DNA of 5,189 bases from JAAYXS01 sp043820985 (lineage in GTDB: Bacteria > Planctomycetota > Phycisphaerae > UBA1845 > Fen-1342), in contig JBDRDH010000108.1 in assembly GCA_043820985.1 (NCBI GenBank), positions 1 through 5,189 of the forward strand. Reading direction: 5' to 3'. A program made the translations under genes and the position numbers. Below are positions 1 through 5,150 of the stretch, in pieces (position 1 is the stretch's first letter; each line of letters opens with the position of its first letter). The notes under the pieces are model-generated. The model made no database searches. It was not told the DNA's origin and worked only from the letters and a program-made list of their open reading frames with translations.

Positions 1-83
1 AAGAATACGTCTTGACGGTTGTTCCCGCGCTGCGTGATGTGATGGGGGACGCCGACGATCACAGCCCGGGCTTCGCGTGTCAT
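1..83 (-). CDS. REP-associated tyrosine transposase (RAYT, Y1/HUH, IS200-like), N-terminal fragment cut by window edge
   Basis: Reading the minus strand from the ATG at 83-81 gives 27 codons with no stop before the window ends. They contain PHHITQRGNNRQ followed by DVF. The block [P-x-H-H-(I/V)-T-Q-R-G-N-x-R-Q] near residue 13 is the hallmark start of the TnpA_REP/RAYT branch of IS200-like Y1 transposases, single-strand DNA nucleases thought to spread REP elements. The catalytic HUH pair and tyrosine lie further downstream and are outside the window, so activity cannot be judged. The start fits the family, where this motif begins about a dozen residues in. No clear Shine-Dalgarno sequence precedes it. 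The region just upstream is a tandem repeat array, and other repeat modules lie within 500 bp, which suits a REP-mobilising enzyme. Family call is confident; functionality is unknown. Confidence 0.82.
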   Translation of the reverse strand, partial: MTREARAVIVGVPHHITQRGNNRQDVF

Positions 84-95
84 ACCAACAGGGTA

Positions 96-249
96 CTACC
101 TGACCTGAGAACCGTCAAGAAAGGAGTAACTGTCCTAATATTTTGCTACCTGACCTGAGAACCGTCAAGAAAGGAGTAACTGTCCTAATATTTTTAATAT
201 TTTGAGAACCGTCAAGAAAGGAGTAACTGTCCTAATATTTCTAATATTT
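96..249. repeat. AT-rich tandem repeat array, 50-bp unit, 2 full and 1 truncated copies
   Basis: Positions 96-144 and 146-194 are identical over 49 bases (period 50). A third copy at 203-240 lacks the first 10 bases and matches copy 2 (156-193) over 38 bases. Each unit contains AACCGTCAAGAAAGGAGTAA and ends in a TAATATTT tail. The tail is itself duplicated at 195-203 and 242-249. The copies touch without variable spacers, so this is not a CRISPR. The near-perfect identity suggests recent duplication. It lies directly upstream of the RAYT start and could be a substrate of that enzyme, a promoter-bearing leader, or simply slippage-generated repeats. The unit has no strong palindrome, so it is not a textbook REP. 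Confidence 0.9.
140..168 (-). promoter_or_regulatory. possible sigma70-like promoter inside the tandem repeat, reading into the RAYT
   Basis: On the minus strand, repeat copy 2 gives TTGACG (168-163, 5 of 6 to consensus), a 17-base spacer and CAAAAT (145-140, 4 of 6). The same TTGACG in copy 3 (215-210) is followed after 17 bases by AATATT (192-187). In copy 1 the match 17 bases downstream is poor (TACCCT). The array could therefore supply one or two promoters pointing at the transposase start at 83. This is motif matching only. Confidence 0.3.
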
Positions 250-310
250 CTGGAGAATTGTCATGGTGGCGTCTCCCTCGTGCGCTGGAATTATACACCA
301 ATTGAGGGGT

Positions 311-414
311 GAGGATCGAGGATTGGGGATTGAGTGTAGGGCACTTGCGGGCGCGGCACGTTCGGATTGTGAGGGGTGTGGCGTTAACCCTCGCTGGCGC
401 TTCGGGCTGGGTTG
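311..414. repeat. GC-rich REP-like dispersed repeat modules, left set
   Basis: The 15-mer GAGGATCGAGGATTG at 311-325 recurs exactly at 5098-5112. The block at 380-402, containing CGTTAACCCTCGCTGGCGCT, recurs at 5057-5079 with one mismatch (C388 versus T5065). The core CTCGCTGGCGCT is present a third time at 5125-5136. Short GGATTG units recur between the modules. This interval lies in a gene-free stretch (84-527), consistent with mobile intergenic repeats. No credible gene is visible here. Confidence 0.72.
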
Positions 415-422
415 GGGGGGCG

Positions 423-442
423 GGCCGCCACAGTGGGCGGCC
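423..442. repeat. hairpin, 7-bp stem
   Basis: GGCCGCC (423-429) and GGCGGCC (436-442) are perfect inverted arms around a 6-base loop ACAGTG. It lies in the gene-free stretch on the 3' side of the minus-strand gene at 528-836. There is no T-tract on either side, so it is more likely part of the repeat cluster than an intrinsic terminator. Confidence 0.55.
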
Positions 443-453
443 GCTACTGGCTT

Positions 454-500
454 ACAGCCGAGACGGCTGTGGTACCCTTGGGCGGGATGGCTGTGGTACC
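454..500. repeat. palindromic hairpin plus repeated GGCTGTGGTACC
   Basis: ACAGCCGAGACGGCTGT (454-470) is a perfect 7-bp stem with a 3-base loop. Its right arm runs into GGCTGTGGTACC (465-476), which is repeated exactly at 489-500, 24 bases on. A compact palindrome with a repeated flank is REP-like. It is also 3' of the minus-strand gene ending at 528 and could shape its mRNA end, but it lacks a T-tract. Confidence 0.6.
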
Positions 501-527
501 TGGTGTGCTAGGGAGGCTGCGTAGTGC

Positions 528-836
528 TTATACTGGCGAGGTCTTTACCCAGCGTTGGACGCTTTGCAGGTCGCGGATTACGTCGACGGTGGCGAAGATG
601 GTGTACTTGGCGCCGGGTTCGAGTTTGACCGGGGGACGCGACTTCATCTGGTGATGCCACTGGCGGCCGCCGCGACGCCACGTTTGCCATGACGGGCGGC
701 GCCGCTGATGCCAGCGCTTGACGGTGGCGACTTGCGGATCCTTGCAGCAGATACGTGCCAGGGTCTTGCACGCCGCCGCGTTGCTCGGCGTGGCGGTGAT
801 TTCCACGGTTATATTGTTTCCAGGAGCGAGGTCCAT
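528..836 (-). CDS. small basic conserved-type hypothetical protein
   Basis: About 102 residues if translation starts at the ATG at 836-834. An alternative ATG three codons upstream (845-843) gives 105. I prefer the inner one because GGAGA sits 9 bases before it, whereas it is only 0-1 base from the outer one. The protein begins MDLAPGNNITVEIT, then has a helical-looking part, a strongly basic centre with WRRGGRQW (about residues 53-60), a KSRPPVKLEPG turn, and a C-terminal VDVIRDLQSVQRWVK. It has no signal peptide, membrane segment or cysteine metal site. The layout resembles short planctomycete hypothetical proteins I have seen, with the same RRGGR and VIRDL-SV-RFV pattern, but I know no function for them. 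The arginine-rich centre could bind nucleic acid; that is a guess. A promoter is visible upstream at 874-902, which supports a real gene. Confidence 0.72.
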   Translation of the reverse strand: MDLAPGNNITVEITATPSNAAACKTLARICCKDPQVATVKRWHQRRRPSWQTWRRGGRQWHHQMKSRPPVKLEPGAKYTIFATVDVIRDLQSVQRWVKTSPV

Positions 837-873
837 CACGGTCATTCTCCAACGGTGATATTTAGAACCACGA

Positions 874-902
874 AATATACCGCTATTTGCTCTCTCGTAC
901 AA
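874..902 (-). promoter_or_regulatory. sigma70-like promoter for the small basic protein
   Basis: On the minus strand TTGTAC (902-897) is followed after exactly 17 bases by TATATT (879-874), which is 5 of 6 to the -10 consensus. The predicted transcript would begin around 866, leaving a leader of roughly 30 bases before the start at 836. It is divergent from the promoter at 960-988. Confidence 0.5.
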
Positions 903-959
903 GCATGCTGCATTCAGATTAAGCATCATCTGGCCGTGCCGCACTATCGCAGCCCGTGC

Positions 960-988
960 TTGACAAGGGCCCTGGGGCAACCGAAAAT
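960..988 (+). promoter_or_regulatory. sigma70-like promoter for the Sua5-phosphatase/rpiB operon
   Basis: TTGACA (960-965, perfect -35) is followed after 17 bases by GAAAAT (983-988, 4 of 6). Transcription would start near 995, just ahead of the GGGAG ribosome site at 999-1003 and the ATG at 1010. This argues against the in-frame ATG at 956, which lies before the promoter. Confidence 0.55.
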
Positions 989-1009
989 GCTGTGTTCCGG
1001 GAGCGGTTG

Positions 1010-2149
1010 ATGTCGGCGAAGGTCATAAACTCTTCTAATGTAAATGCTTACATGTCCGCAGGTACGGAGGTGGCCAGCGCCTTGCGCACAGGGTCTTTAG
1101 TGATCTTTCCAACCGAGACGGTCTACGGCATTGCCGCCAATGCGGCTGACGCGGAGGCAATGCGGCGGCTGCGCGAGGCGAAAGTCTGCCAGGACAGCAA
1201 ACCATTCACGGTACATCTGGGGCGGCGGGCAGAAGCGGCACGGTACGTGCGCTCGGCGGGGGCGTTGCCACGCCGACTGGCACGCAAGGTGTGGCCGGGC
1301 CCGTTGACGCTGGTTGTTGAGGAGTCGGCTCCGGAGGAGACGGACATCGCCCAACATTGTCCGCCGGGGCAACTTGGCGAGATCTATAACGATGGCCAGG
1401 TGGGTTTACGCTGTCCCGATCATGATGTCGCCCAGCGACTGTTGAACGAGGCGCGCGTTCCAATCGTGGCCAGCAGTGCCAATCGTCACGGCCAGCCGCC
1501 GCCCTTGGATCTGGAAACGGCCTTGTTGGAAGTTGGTAGCCACGCGGACTTTGCGATCGATGCTGGCCCCACCCGCTTCAACACGGCTTCCACCGTGGTT
1601 GAAGTTCATGGTGATTCCTGGCGGATCCGCCGTAGTGGCGTCATTGATGAGCGTACGATCAGCAGGCTGGCGCGCAGCATGATATTGTTTGTGTGTACGG
1701 GTAATTCCTGCCGATCGCCGATGGCCGAGTATATTTATCGTCACAAGTTGGCCGAGCGCCTGGGCCATACACCGGCGGAGCTGGCGGCGGCGGGATACGA
1801 GGTGGCTTCGGCGGGCGCGTTTGCGCTAGCGGGCGGGCAGGCCTCACAGGGCGCGCTGGATGAAATGGCCCGCCGGGAGATTGATATTCGCGCGCATCGA
1901 TCTCAGCCGCTGACGGTCGAGTTGATCCAACAGGCCGAAAGAATCTATGTCATGTCGGCCGAACACCGTAGCGTGGTTCTGAATCTGGTTCCTGGAGCCG
2001 CCGGAAACCTGGAATTGCTCGATCCCCAAGGCCCGGTAGCAGATCCGATCGGCGGGGGCTCGGAAGAATATCGCCATTGCGCCGCCCACATTGAGCGGCT
2101 GTTGGAGGCGCGTCTGAAGGAGTTTCTGGATGAAGATCTCAATTGGTAG
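1010..2149 (+). CDS. fused threonylcarbamoyl-AMP synthase (Sua5/YrdC) and low-molecular-weight protein phosphatase
   Basis: A 379-residue, two-domain cytosolic protein. Residues about 15-215 are a YrdC/Sua5 domain: FPTETVYG (33-40), WPGPLTLVVE (95-104), VGLRCP (131-136), SSAN (155-158) and STVVEV (194-199). Sua5 makes threonylcarbamoyl-AMP from threonine, bicarbonate and ATP for the tRNA t6A modification. The usual K-x-R motif reads K58-V-C60 here. Residues 224-379 are an LMW phosphatase domain with P-loop CTGNSCRS (Cys229, Arg235) and general acid Asp345 in DPIGG. The P-loop is closer to YwlE-type protein arginine phosphatases (CTGNTCRS) than to tyrosine phosphatases (C-x-G-N-I-C-R-S). The domains join almost without a linker, and the internal ATG at 1679 has no good ribosome site, so I read it as one polypeptide. 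The start at 1010 has GGGAG 6 bases upstream; an ATG at 956 precedes the likely promoter. Confidence 0.93.
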   Translation: MSAKVINSSNVNAYMSAGTEVASALRTGSLVIFPTETVYGIAANAADAEAMRRLREAKVCQDSKPFTVHLGRRAEAARYVRSAGALPRRLARKVWPGPLTLVVEESAPEETDIAQHCPPGQLGEIYNDGQVGLRCPDHDVAQRLLNEARVPIVASSANRHGQPPPLDLETALLEVGSHADFAIDAGPTRFNTASTVVEVHGDSWRIRRSGVIDERTISRLARSMILFVCTGNSCRSPMAEYIYRHKLAERLGHTPAELAAAGYEVASAGAFALAGGQASQGALDEMARREIDIRAHRSQPLTVELIQQAERIYVMSAEHRSVVLNLVPGAAGNLELLDPQGPVADPIGGGSEEYRHCAAHIERLLEARLKEFLDEDLNW

Positions 2150-2591
2150 CGACCATCGCGGCTTTGAGGCCAAGCAACGTATCAAGGCCTTGTTACTCGA
2201 GTTGGGCGCCAAGCTGACCGATCACGGTCCGGAATCGCGCGAGCCGTGCGATTATCCCGATATCGCTTTTTCAGTAGCCTGTGACGTGGCCCAGGGTCGC
2301 GCCGAGAAAGGTGTGCTCTTTTGTGGCAGCGGGATTGGGATGTCTATTGCGGCGAATAAAGTGAGCGGTGTACGAGCGGCGTTGTGCCACGACGAATTGA
2401 CCGCGCAGATGGCACGCCGCCACAACAACGCTAATGTGTTATGTCTGCCCGCCGATCTGGTTGGTGATGCACTGATGCAGGCGATTGTGCGTATCTGGCT
2501 GGAGACAACTTTCGAGGGTGGGCGCCACCAACGTCGGGTGCAGAAGATTCTCGATTACGAAAATACGCGTAACCATCCCGCAAGCAGTTAA
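2130..2591 (+). CDS. rpiB: ribose-5-phosphate isomerase B
   Basis: A 153-residue RpiB/LacAB family protein that interconverts ribose 5-phosphate and ribulose 5-phosphate in the pentose phosphate pathway. Visible hallmarks are GSDHRG (6-11) with the phosphate/ring-opening Asp8-His9, the catalytic Cys65 in CGSGIGMSIAANK (65-77), His98 in RRHNNANVLCLP, and GGRHQRR (130-136) with His133. Length and motif order match the family. AAGGAG lies at 2117-2122, 7 bases before the ATG. The start overlaps the end of the upstream fusion gene by 20 bases, so translation is probably coupled. Sua5, LMW phosphatase and RpiB occur in this order in Bacillus (ywlC, ywlE, ywlF), which supports an ancient operon. 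No terminator is obvious in the 26 bases before the convergent gene. Confidence 0.96.
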   Translation: MKISIGSDHRGFEAKQRIKALLLELGAKLTDHGPESREPCDYPDIAFSVACDVAQGRAEKGVLFCGSGIGMSIAANKVSGVRAALCHDELTAQMARRHNNANVLCLPADLVGDALMQAIVRIWLETTFEGGRHQRRVQKILDYENTRNHPASS

Positions 2592-2617
2592 CAGAATCCG
2601 CGTGGTCCGGTTGGCGG

Positions 2618-3057
2618 TCAGAGGCAATCGGCATCTATAGGCTGACGGCCCGCGAAGCCGGCATGCGGTTCGTGCCAATGTGTCACGTTGGGCTCATCCA
2701 GTCGCCAACACAGACAGATAGGCTGCCCGGCGCGGATGCCGGGGAAGTCGACCAGCCCGGTGGTCCAATCTTTCAGCACACAACCGATTTCGTGCAACTC
2801 ATCGTGAAGATGGTTAAGTTCCTCAATGGTCTGTTCAATGCGTTCATTCAATTGATCGAGCTGATCGTCGACGTCTTTGAGCCGCGACAGATCGTAACGT
2901 TGGGCGCGCAGATCCAATAGTACGGCGTAACGCCGGGTAATGTCGGCCACAACTTTCCGCACCAGGACCAGAGACAGATTAGCCTCGGACAAGGTAAACG
3001 TTTTTCGGATCGATTGCTGGTCTGTGCGACAGTCGCGCTGGTTTTTTCTGGAGTCAT
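2618..3057 (-). CDS. DUF2203 family protein with a probable frameshift near its 5' end
   Basis: The DUF2203 hallmarks are clear: FTLSEAN followed by LVLVRKVVADI (2998 leftward), a coiled-coil-like stretch rich in Asp, Gln, Leu and Glu (roughly 2890-2790), LKDWTTGLVDFP, LCWRLDEP and the C-terminal HEPHAGFAGRQP. The function of this family is not established. The domain frame is open from a GTG at 3091, but its first 30 residues look unlike a natural N-terminus and that start has only weak GAGAG spacing. A better start is the ATG at 3057, with CGGAG 7 bases upstream and an N-terminus beginning MTPEKTSATVAQ. It lies one frame off and would join the domain frame if one base were added near the A5 run (T5 on plus, 3001-3005). 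I therefore infer an indel, either a sequencing error or a real frameshift. The gene is convergent with rpiB and divergent from glpX. Confidence 0.82.
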
Positions 3058-3105
3058 GGCATTGCTCCGTTACGACAACGAGTTTTTGCACTCGGCTCTC
3101 ATTTG

Positions 3106-3134
3106 ACGTTATTCCGTCATTGGCACTAATTCAA
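3106..3134 (-). promoter_or_regulatory. possible promoter for the DUF2203 gene
   Basis: On the minus strand TTGAAT (3134-3129) and TAACGT (3111-3106) are separated by 17 bases. The -10 match is weak (3 of 6). The same stretch carries a small inverted repeat, TGACG (3104-3108) with CGTCA (3115-3119), that could be an operator. Low confidence. Confidence 0.25.
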
Positions 3135-3180
3135 TTCGGCATATGTGAATTCTGTGTTAATCCGGTCGATCTTCCGCCGG

Positions 3181-3210
3181 TGGACAATCATGTAGCTCTT
3201 GATGTACAGT
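3181..3210 (+). promoter_or_regulatory. possible promoter for glpX
   Basis: TGGACA (3181-3186, 5 of 6) is followed after 18 bases by TACAGT (3205-3210, 4 of 6). It would give a leader of about 45 bases ending in the strong AGGAGG ribosome site at 3251-3256. This is the best match in the divergent intergenic region; other weaker pairs exist. Confidence 0.33.
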
Positions 3211-3262
3211 TTGTTTACAAGCGATGGCCAGCTACAGATCCAGTGTTTAGAGGAGGCCCAAA

Positions 3263-4318
3263 ATGCCAGGAACAAGCTCCACGGAATACAAATATGAACA
3301 CGAACGGCTGATTGGCATGGACTTGGTACGCGCCAGCGAGGCGGCGGCTCTGAACGCCTTCCGCTGGATTGGCAAGGGCGACAAGGACTCCGCCGACGCG
3401 GCGGCGACTGATGCCATCCGCGGTATGCTGAACCTGATGGACATCCGCGGATTGTGTACGATCGGCGAGGGCATTAAGGACGAAGCTCCCGGCATCTTCG
3501 TGGGTGAAAAGCTCGGACTCTGGAAAGAGAACGCGCCGGCCGTCAGCGTTGCGCTGGATCCGATTGACGGTACGACTCTGACTTCCAAGGGCATGCCCGG
3601 CGCGTTGGTGGTCATTGCGATTGCCAAGACACCGGAGCCGGATATGCACGCGCTCCAGGCGGTGCCGGCGGTGTACATGGAGAAAATCGCCGTCGGCCCC
3701 AAGGTCAAGGAGGGTCCCGGTACCGTGCGTCTGGACGCGCCGGTGGACCAGAACCTGGAACTGATTGCCCTGAAGCTTGGCAAGCGCTTGCGTGACCTGG
3801 TGGTCTGCATTCTGGATCGTCCGCGCCACGAGAAATTGATAGCCGATGTGCGCCGCACCGGGGCCGCCATCCGGTTGATTGGTGACGGCGATGTGGCCGG
3901 AGCCATCGGACCCTCCATGGACGACAGTCCGATCGACGTCTACATGGGCATCGGCGGCTCGCCGGAAGCCGTCACCGCCGCGGCGGCCATCAAATGTCTG
4001 GGTGGTGAGATTTTGGCGCGTATGTGGCCGCGATCCGACGAGGAACGTCAGCAGCTTGTCGATGATGGCTACGCCGACTCGATCAACAAGATCTACCACA
4101 CCGAGGAACTGGCCAAAGGTGATGGCATTGTTTTTGTCGCTACCGGCATCACTGAAAACGCCCTGTTACATGGTGTGCAGGTAAACGCGCACATCGCTCG
4201 AACGCACTCGGTCGTGATGCGCGCGCGCTCACGAACCATCCGGTATATCACCGCTTATCACGATCTGACGCGTAAGACTATCCATCTGGCCAGCGAGGGC
4301 GGCGACGCACGGCTCTGA
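3263..4318 (+). CDS. glpX: class II fructose-1,6-bisphosphatase (GlpX family)
   Basis: A 351-residue cytosolic metal-dependent phosphatase that hydrolyses fructose 1,6-bisphosphate in gluconeogenesis; some family members also act on sedoheptulose 1,7-bisphosphate. Motifs in order: TIGEGIKDEAP (66-76, metal-binding Glu69 and Asp73-Glu74), DPIDGTTLTSKG (99-110, Asp99 and Asp102), and YMGIGGSPEAVTAAAAIKCL (227-246) with Glu235. The C-terminal part with HARTHSVVMR (310-319) matches the family's end. Length is close to the usual 320-340 residues. The start has a perfect AGGAGG 6 bases upstream. It is divergent from the DUF2203 gene and followed 80 bases later by the sigma factor. Together with rpiB it suggests active sugar-phosphate interconversion. 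Fructose versus sedoheptulose preference cannot be read from sequence alone. Confidence 0.95.
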   Translation: MPGTSSTEYKYEHERLIGMDLVRASEAAALNAFRWIGKGDKDSADAAATDAIRGMLNLMDIRGLCTIGEGIKDEAPGIFVGEKLGLWKENAPAVSVALDPIDGTTLTSKGMPGALVVIAIAKTPEPDMHALQAVPAVYMEKIAVGPKVKEGPGTVRLDAPVDQNLELIALKLGKRLRDLVVCILDRPRHEKLIADVRRTGAAIRLIGDGDVAGAIGPSMDDSPIDVYMGIGGSPEAVTAAAAIKCLGGEILARMWPRSDEERQQLVDDGYADSINKIYHTEELAKGDGIVFVATGITENALLHGVQVNAHIARTHSVVMRARSRTIRYITAYHDLTRKTIHLASEGGDARL

Positions 4319-4321
4319 TCT

Positions 4322-4334
4322 CCCGGTGCCCGGG
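4322..4334. other. small palindrome after glpX
   Basis: CCCGG and CCGGG form a 5-bp stem with a TGC loop just after the glpX stop. There is no T-tract, so it is a weak terminator candidate at best, and transcription may continue into the sigma factor gene. Confidence 0.25.
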
Positions 4335-4398
4335 GTAAGCCTGATTCGTGAAACCTGTCACGGGGCTCCCGTCAATTGTCTGGGAAGAGGGCTTGATT

Positions 4399-5028
4399 GT
4401 GCCGGCCGCGGCTAACCTGGAAAAACTCGTCGAAGCCGCCGCGCACGGTGATCGCGAGGCCTTACAGTGTTTGATCGTGCACTATCACAACCGACTGCGC
4501 CGCCGGTTGAAGACTGTATTGGGCATGTCAGGTCCCGGGCGTATTGATCCGGATGATGTCCTGCAACAGACTTATATTGCCGCTTTTCAAGCTATCGAGC
4601 AATGTCGCTTTGACAGCCCGGCGAAGCTCCACAAATGGCTGGAGCGGATTGCGTTGAACGAGCTACGCAATCAGCATCGCGACCTGCGGCGCAAGAAACG
4701 CGACATTGCTCGTGAAGTTGTCACAACCCCGGCGGCCGGCACGGCGTCCTACCCCGATCTCATGCAGCGCCTGACCGCCACACAGACTACACCCAGCCGG
4801 CGACTGGCGCGCTCGGAGACGCTCGCGGGCATGATGACCTGTCTGGCACGTCTGAGCCCCGATCAACGTGCCGTGATCCGCTTGCGGTTCCTGGAAGGCC
4901 GTAGCGTTGTTGAGACAGCCATGTGTATGCAGCGGAGTGAGAACGCCGTACACGCTTTGTGCTATCGTGCGCTCAAGGAGCTACGTCGGTTACTTGGTTC
5001 GCTGACAGGCTATCTTTCACGACTTTAG
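4399..5028 (+). CDS. ECF-like sigma-70 family RNA polymerase sigma factor
   Basis: About 209 residues from the GTG at 4399, which has AGAGG 8 bases upstream. An in-frame GTG at 4348 would add 17 residues but has a weaker site and an unconserved-looking extension. The order is typical of a two-domain sigma factor. Region 2 includes LRRRLKTVLG, DPDDVLQQTYIAAF (50-63) and KWLERIALNELRN (79-91), for core binding and -10 recognition. A linker of about 55 residues follows. Region 4 is LSPDQRAVIRLRFLEGRSVVETA (152-174) with a helix-turn-helix ending ENAVHALCYRALKELRR (181-197), for -35 recognition. There is no sigma-3 domain. No anti-sigma gene follows; the downstream sequence is repeat-like. Control may come from a distant partner, as for many planctomycete sigma factors. 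Target genes are unknown. Confidence 0.9.
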   Translation: MPAAANLEKLVEAAAHGDREALQCLIVHYHNRLRRRLKTVLGMSGPGRIDPDDVLQQTYIAAFQAIEQCRFDSPAKLHKWLERIALNELRNQHRDLRRKKRDIAREVVTTPAAGTASYPDLMQRLTATQTTPSRRLARSETLAGMMTCLARLSPDQRAVIRLRFLEGRSVVETAMCMQRSENAVHALCYRALKELRRLLGSLTGYLSRL

Positions 5029-5056
5029 CCGGCGAGGCGCTGGGTGCTACGTTCCT

Positions 5057-5150
5057 GGCGTTAATCCTCGCTGGCGCTTTGGGCTCGGATTGAGGGAGAG
5101 GATCGAGGATTGAGTGAGGACCCGCTCGCTGGCGCTCGGGGCTCGGATTG
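5057..5150. repeat. GC-rich REP-like dispersed repeat modules, right set
   Basis: Two 26-base units beginning CTCGCTGGCGCT and ending GGCTCGGATTG lie at 5067-5092 and 5125-5150 and differ at two positions. Between them is the exact 15-mer GAGGATCGAGGATTG (5098-5112). Positions 5057-5079 match the left set (380-402) with one mismatch. The modules come in a different order from the left set, which suggests independent insertion or reshuffling rather than one duplicated block. The stretch after the sigma factor stop (5029-5189) shows no gene. Confidence 0.72.

Noticed and set aside
3..155. plus-strand open frame entering from the left edge
   Set aside because: It is antisense to the recognisable RAYT N-terminus and ends inside the tandem repeat.
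96..249. CRISPR array
   Set aside because: The repeats are directly adjacent with no variable spacers and only three copies.
263..511. 82-residue plus-strand ORF with a GGAG 7 bases before its ATG
   Set aside because: Its sequence is built from the REP-like repeats and hairpins (Gly/Trp-rich, low complexity), overlapping frames are also open, and no domain is recognisable.
508..852. 114-residue minus-strand ORF overlapping the small basic protein
   Set aside because: Alternate frame of the same region. The chosen frame has the better ribosome site spacing and recognisable conserved-type motifs.
956..1009. ATG at 956 as start of the Sua5 fusion
   Set aside because: It lies upstream of the TTGACA-17-GAAAAT promoter and has no ribosome site; the ATG at 1010 has GGGAG 6 bases upstream.
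2592..2617. bidirectional terminator between the convergent rpiB and DUF2203 genes
   Set aside because: No convincing stem or T-tract is visible in these 26 bases.
3133..3151. operator formed by AATTC and GAATT arms in the divergent glpX region
   Set aside because: Arms are only 5 bases in an AT-rich stretch, easily expected by chance.
3215..4099. 294-residue minus-strand ORF
   Set aside because: It is wholly antisense to glpX, His/Arg-rich as expected from a shadow frame, with no family resemblance.
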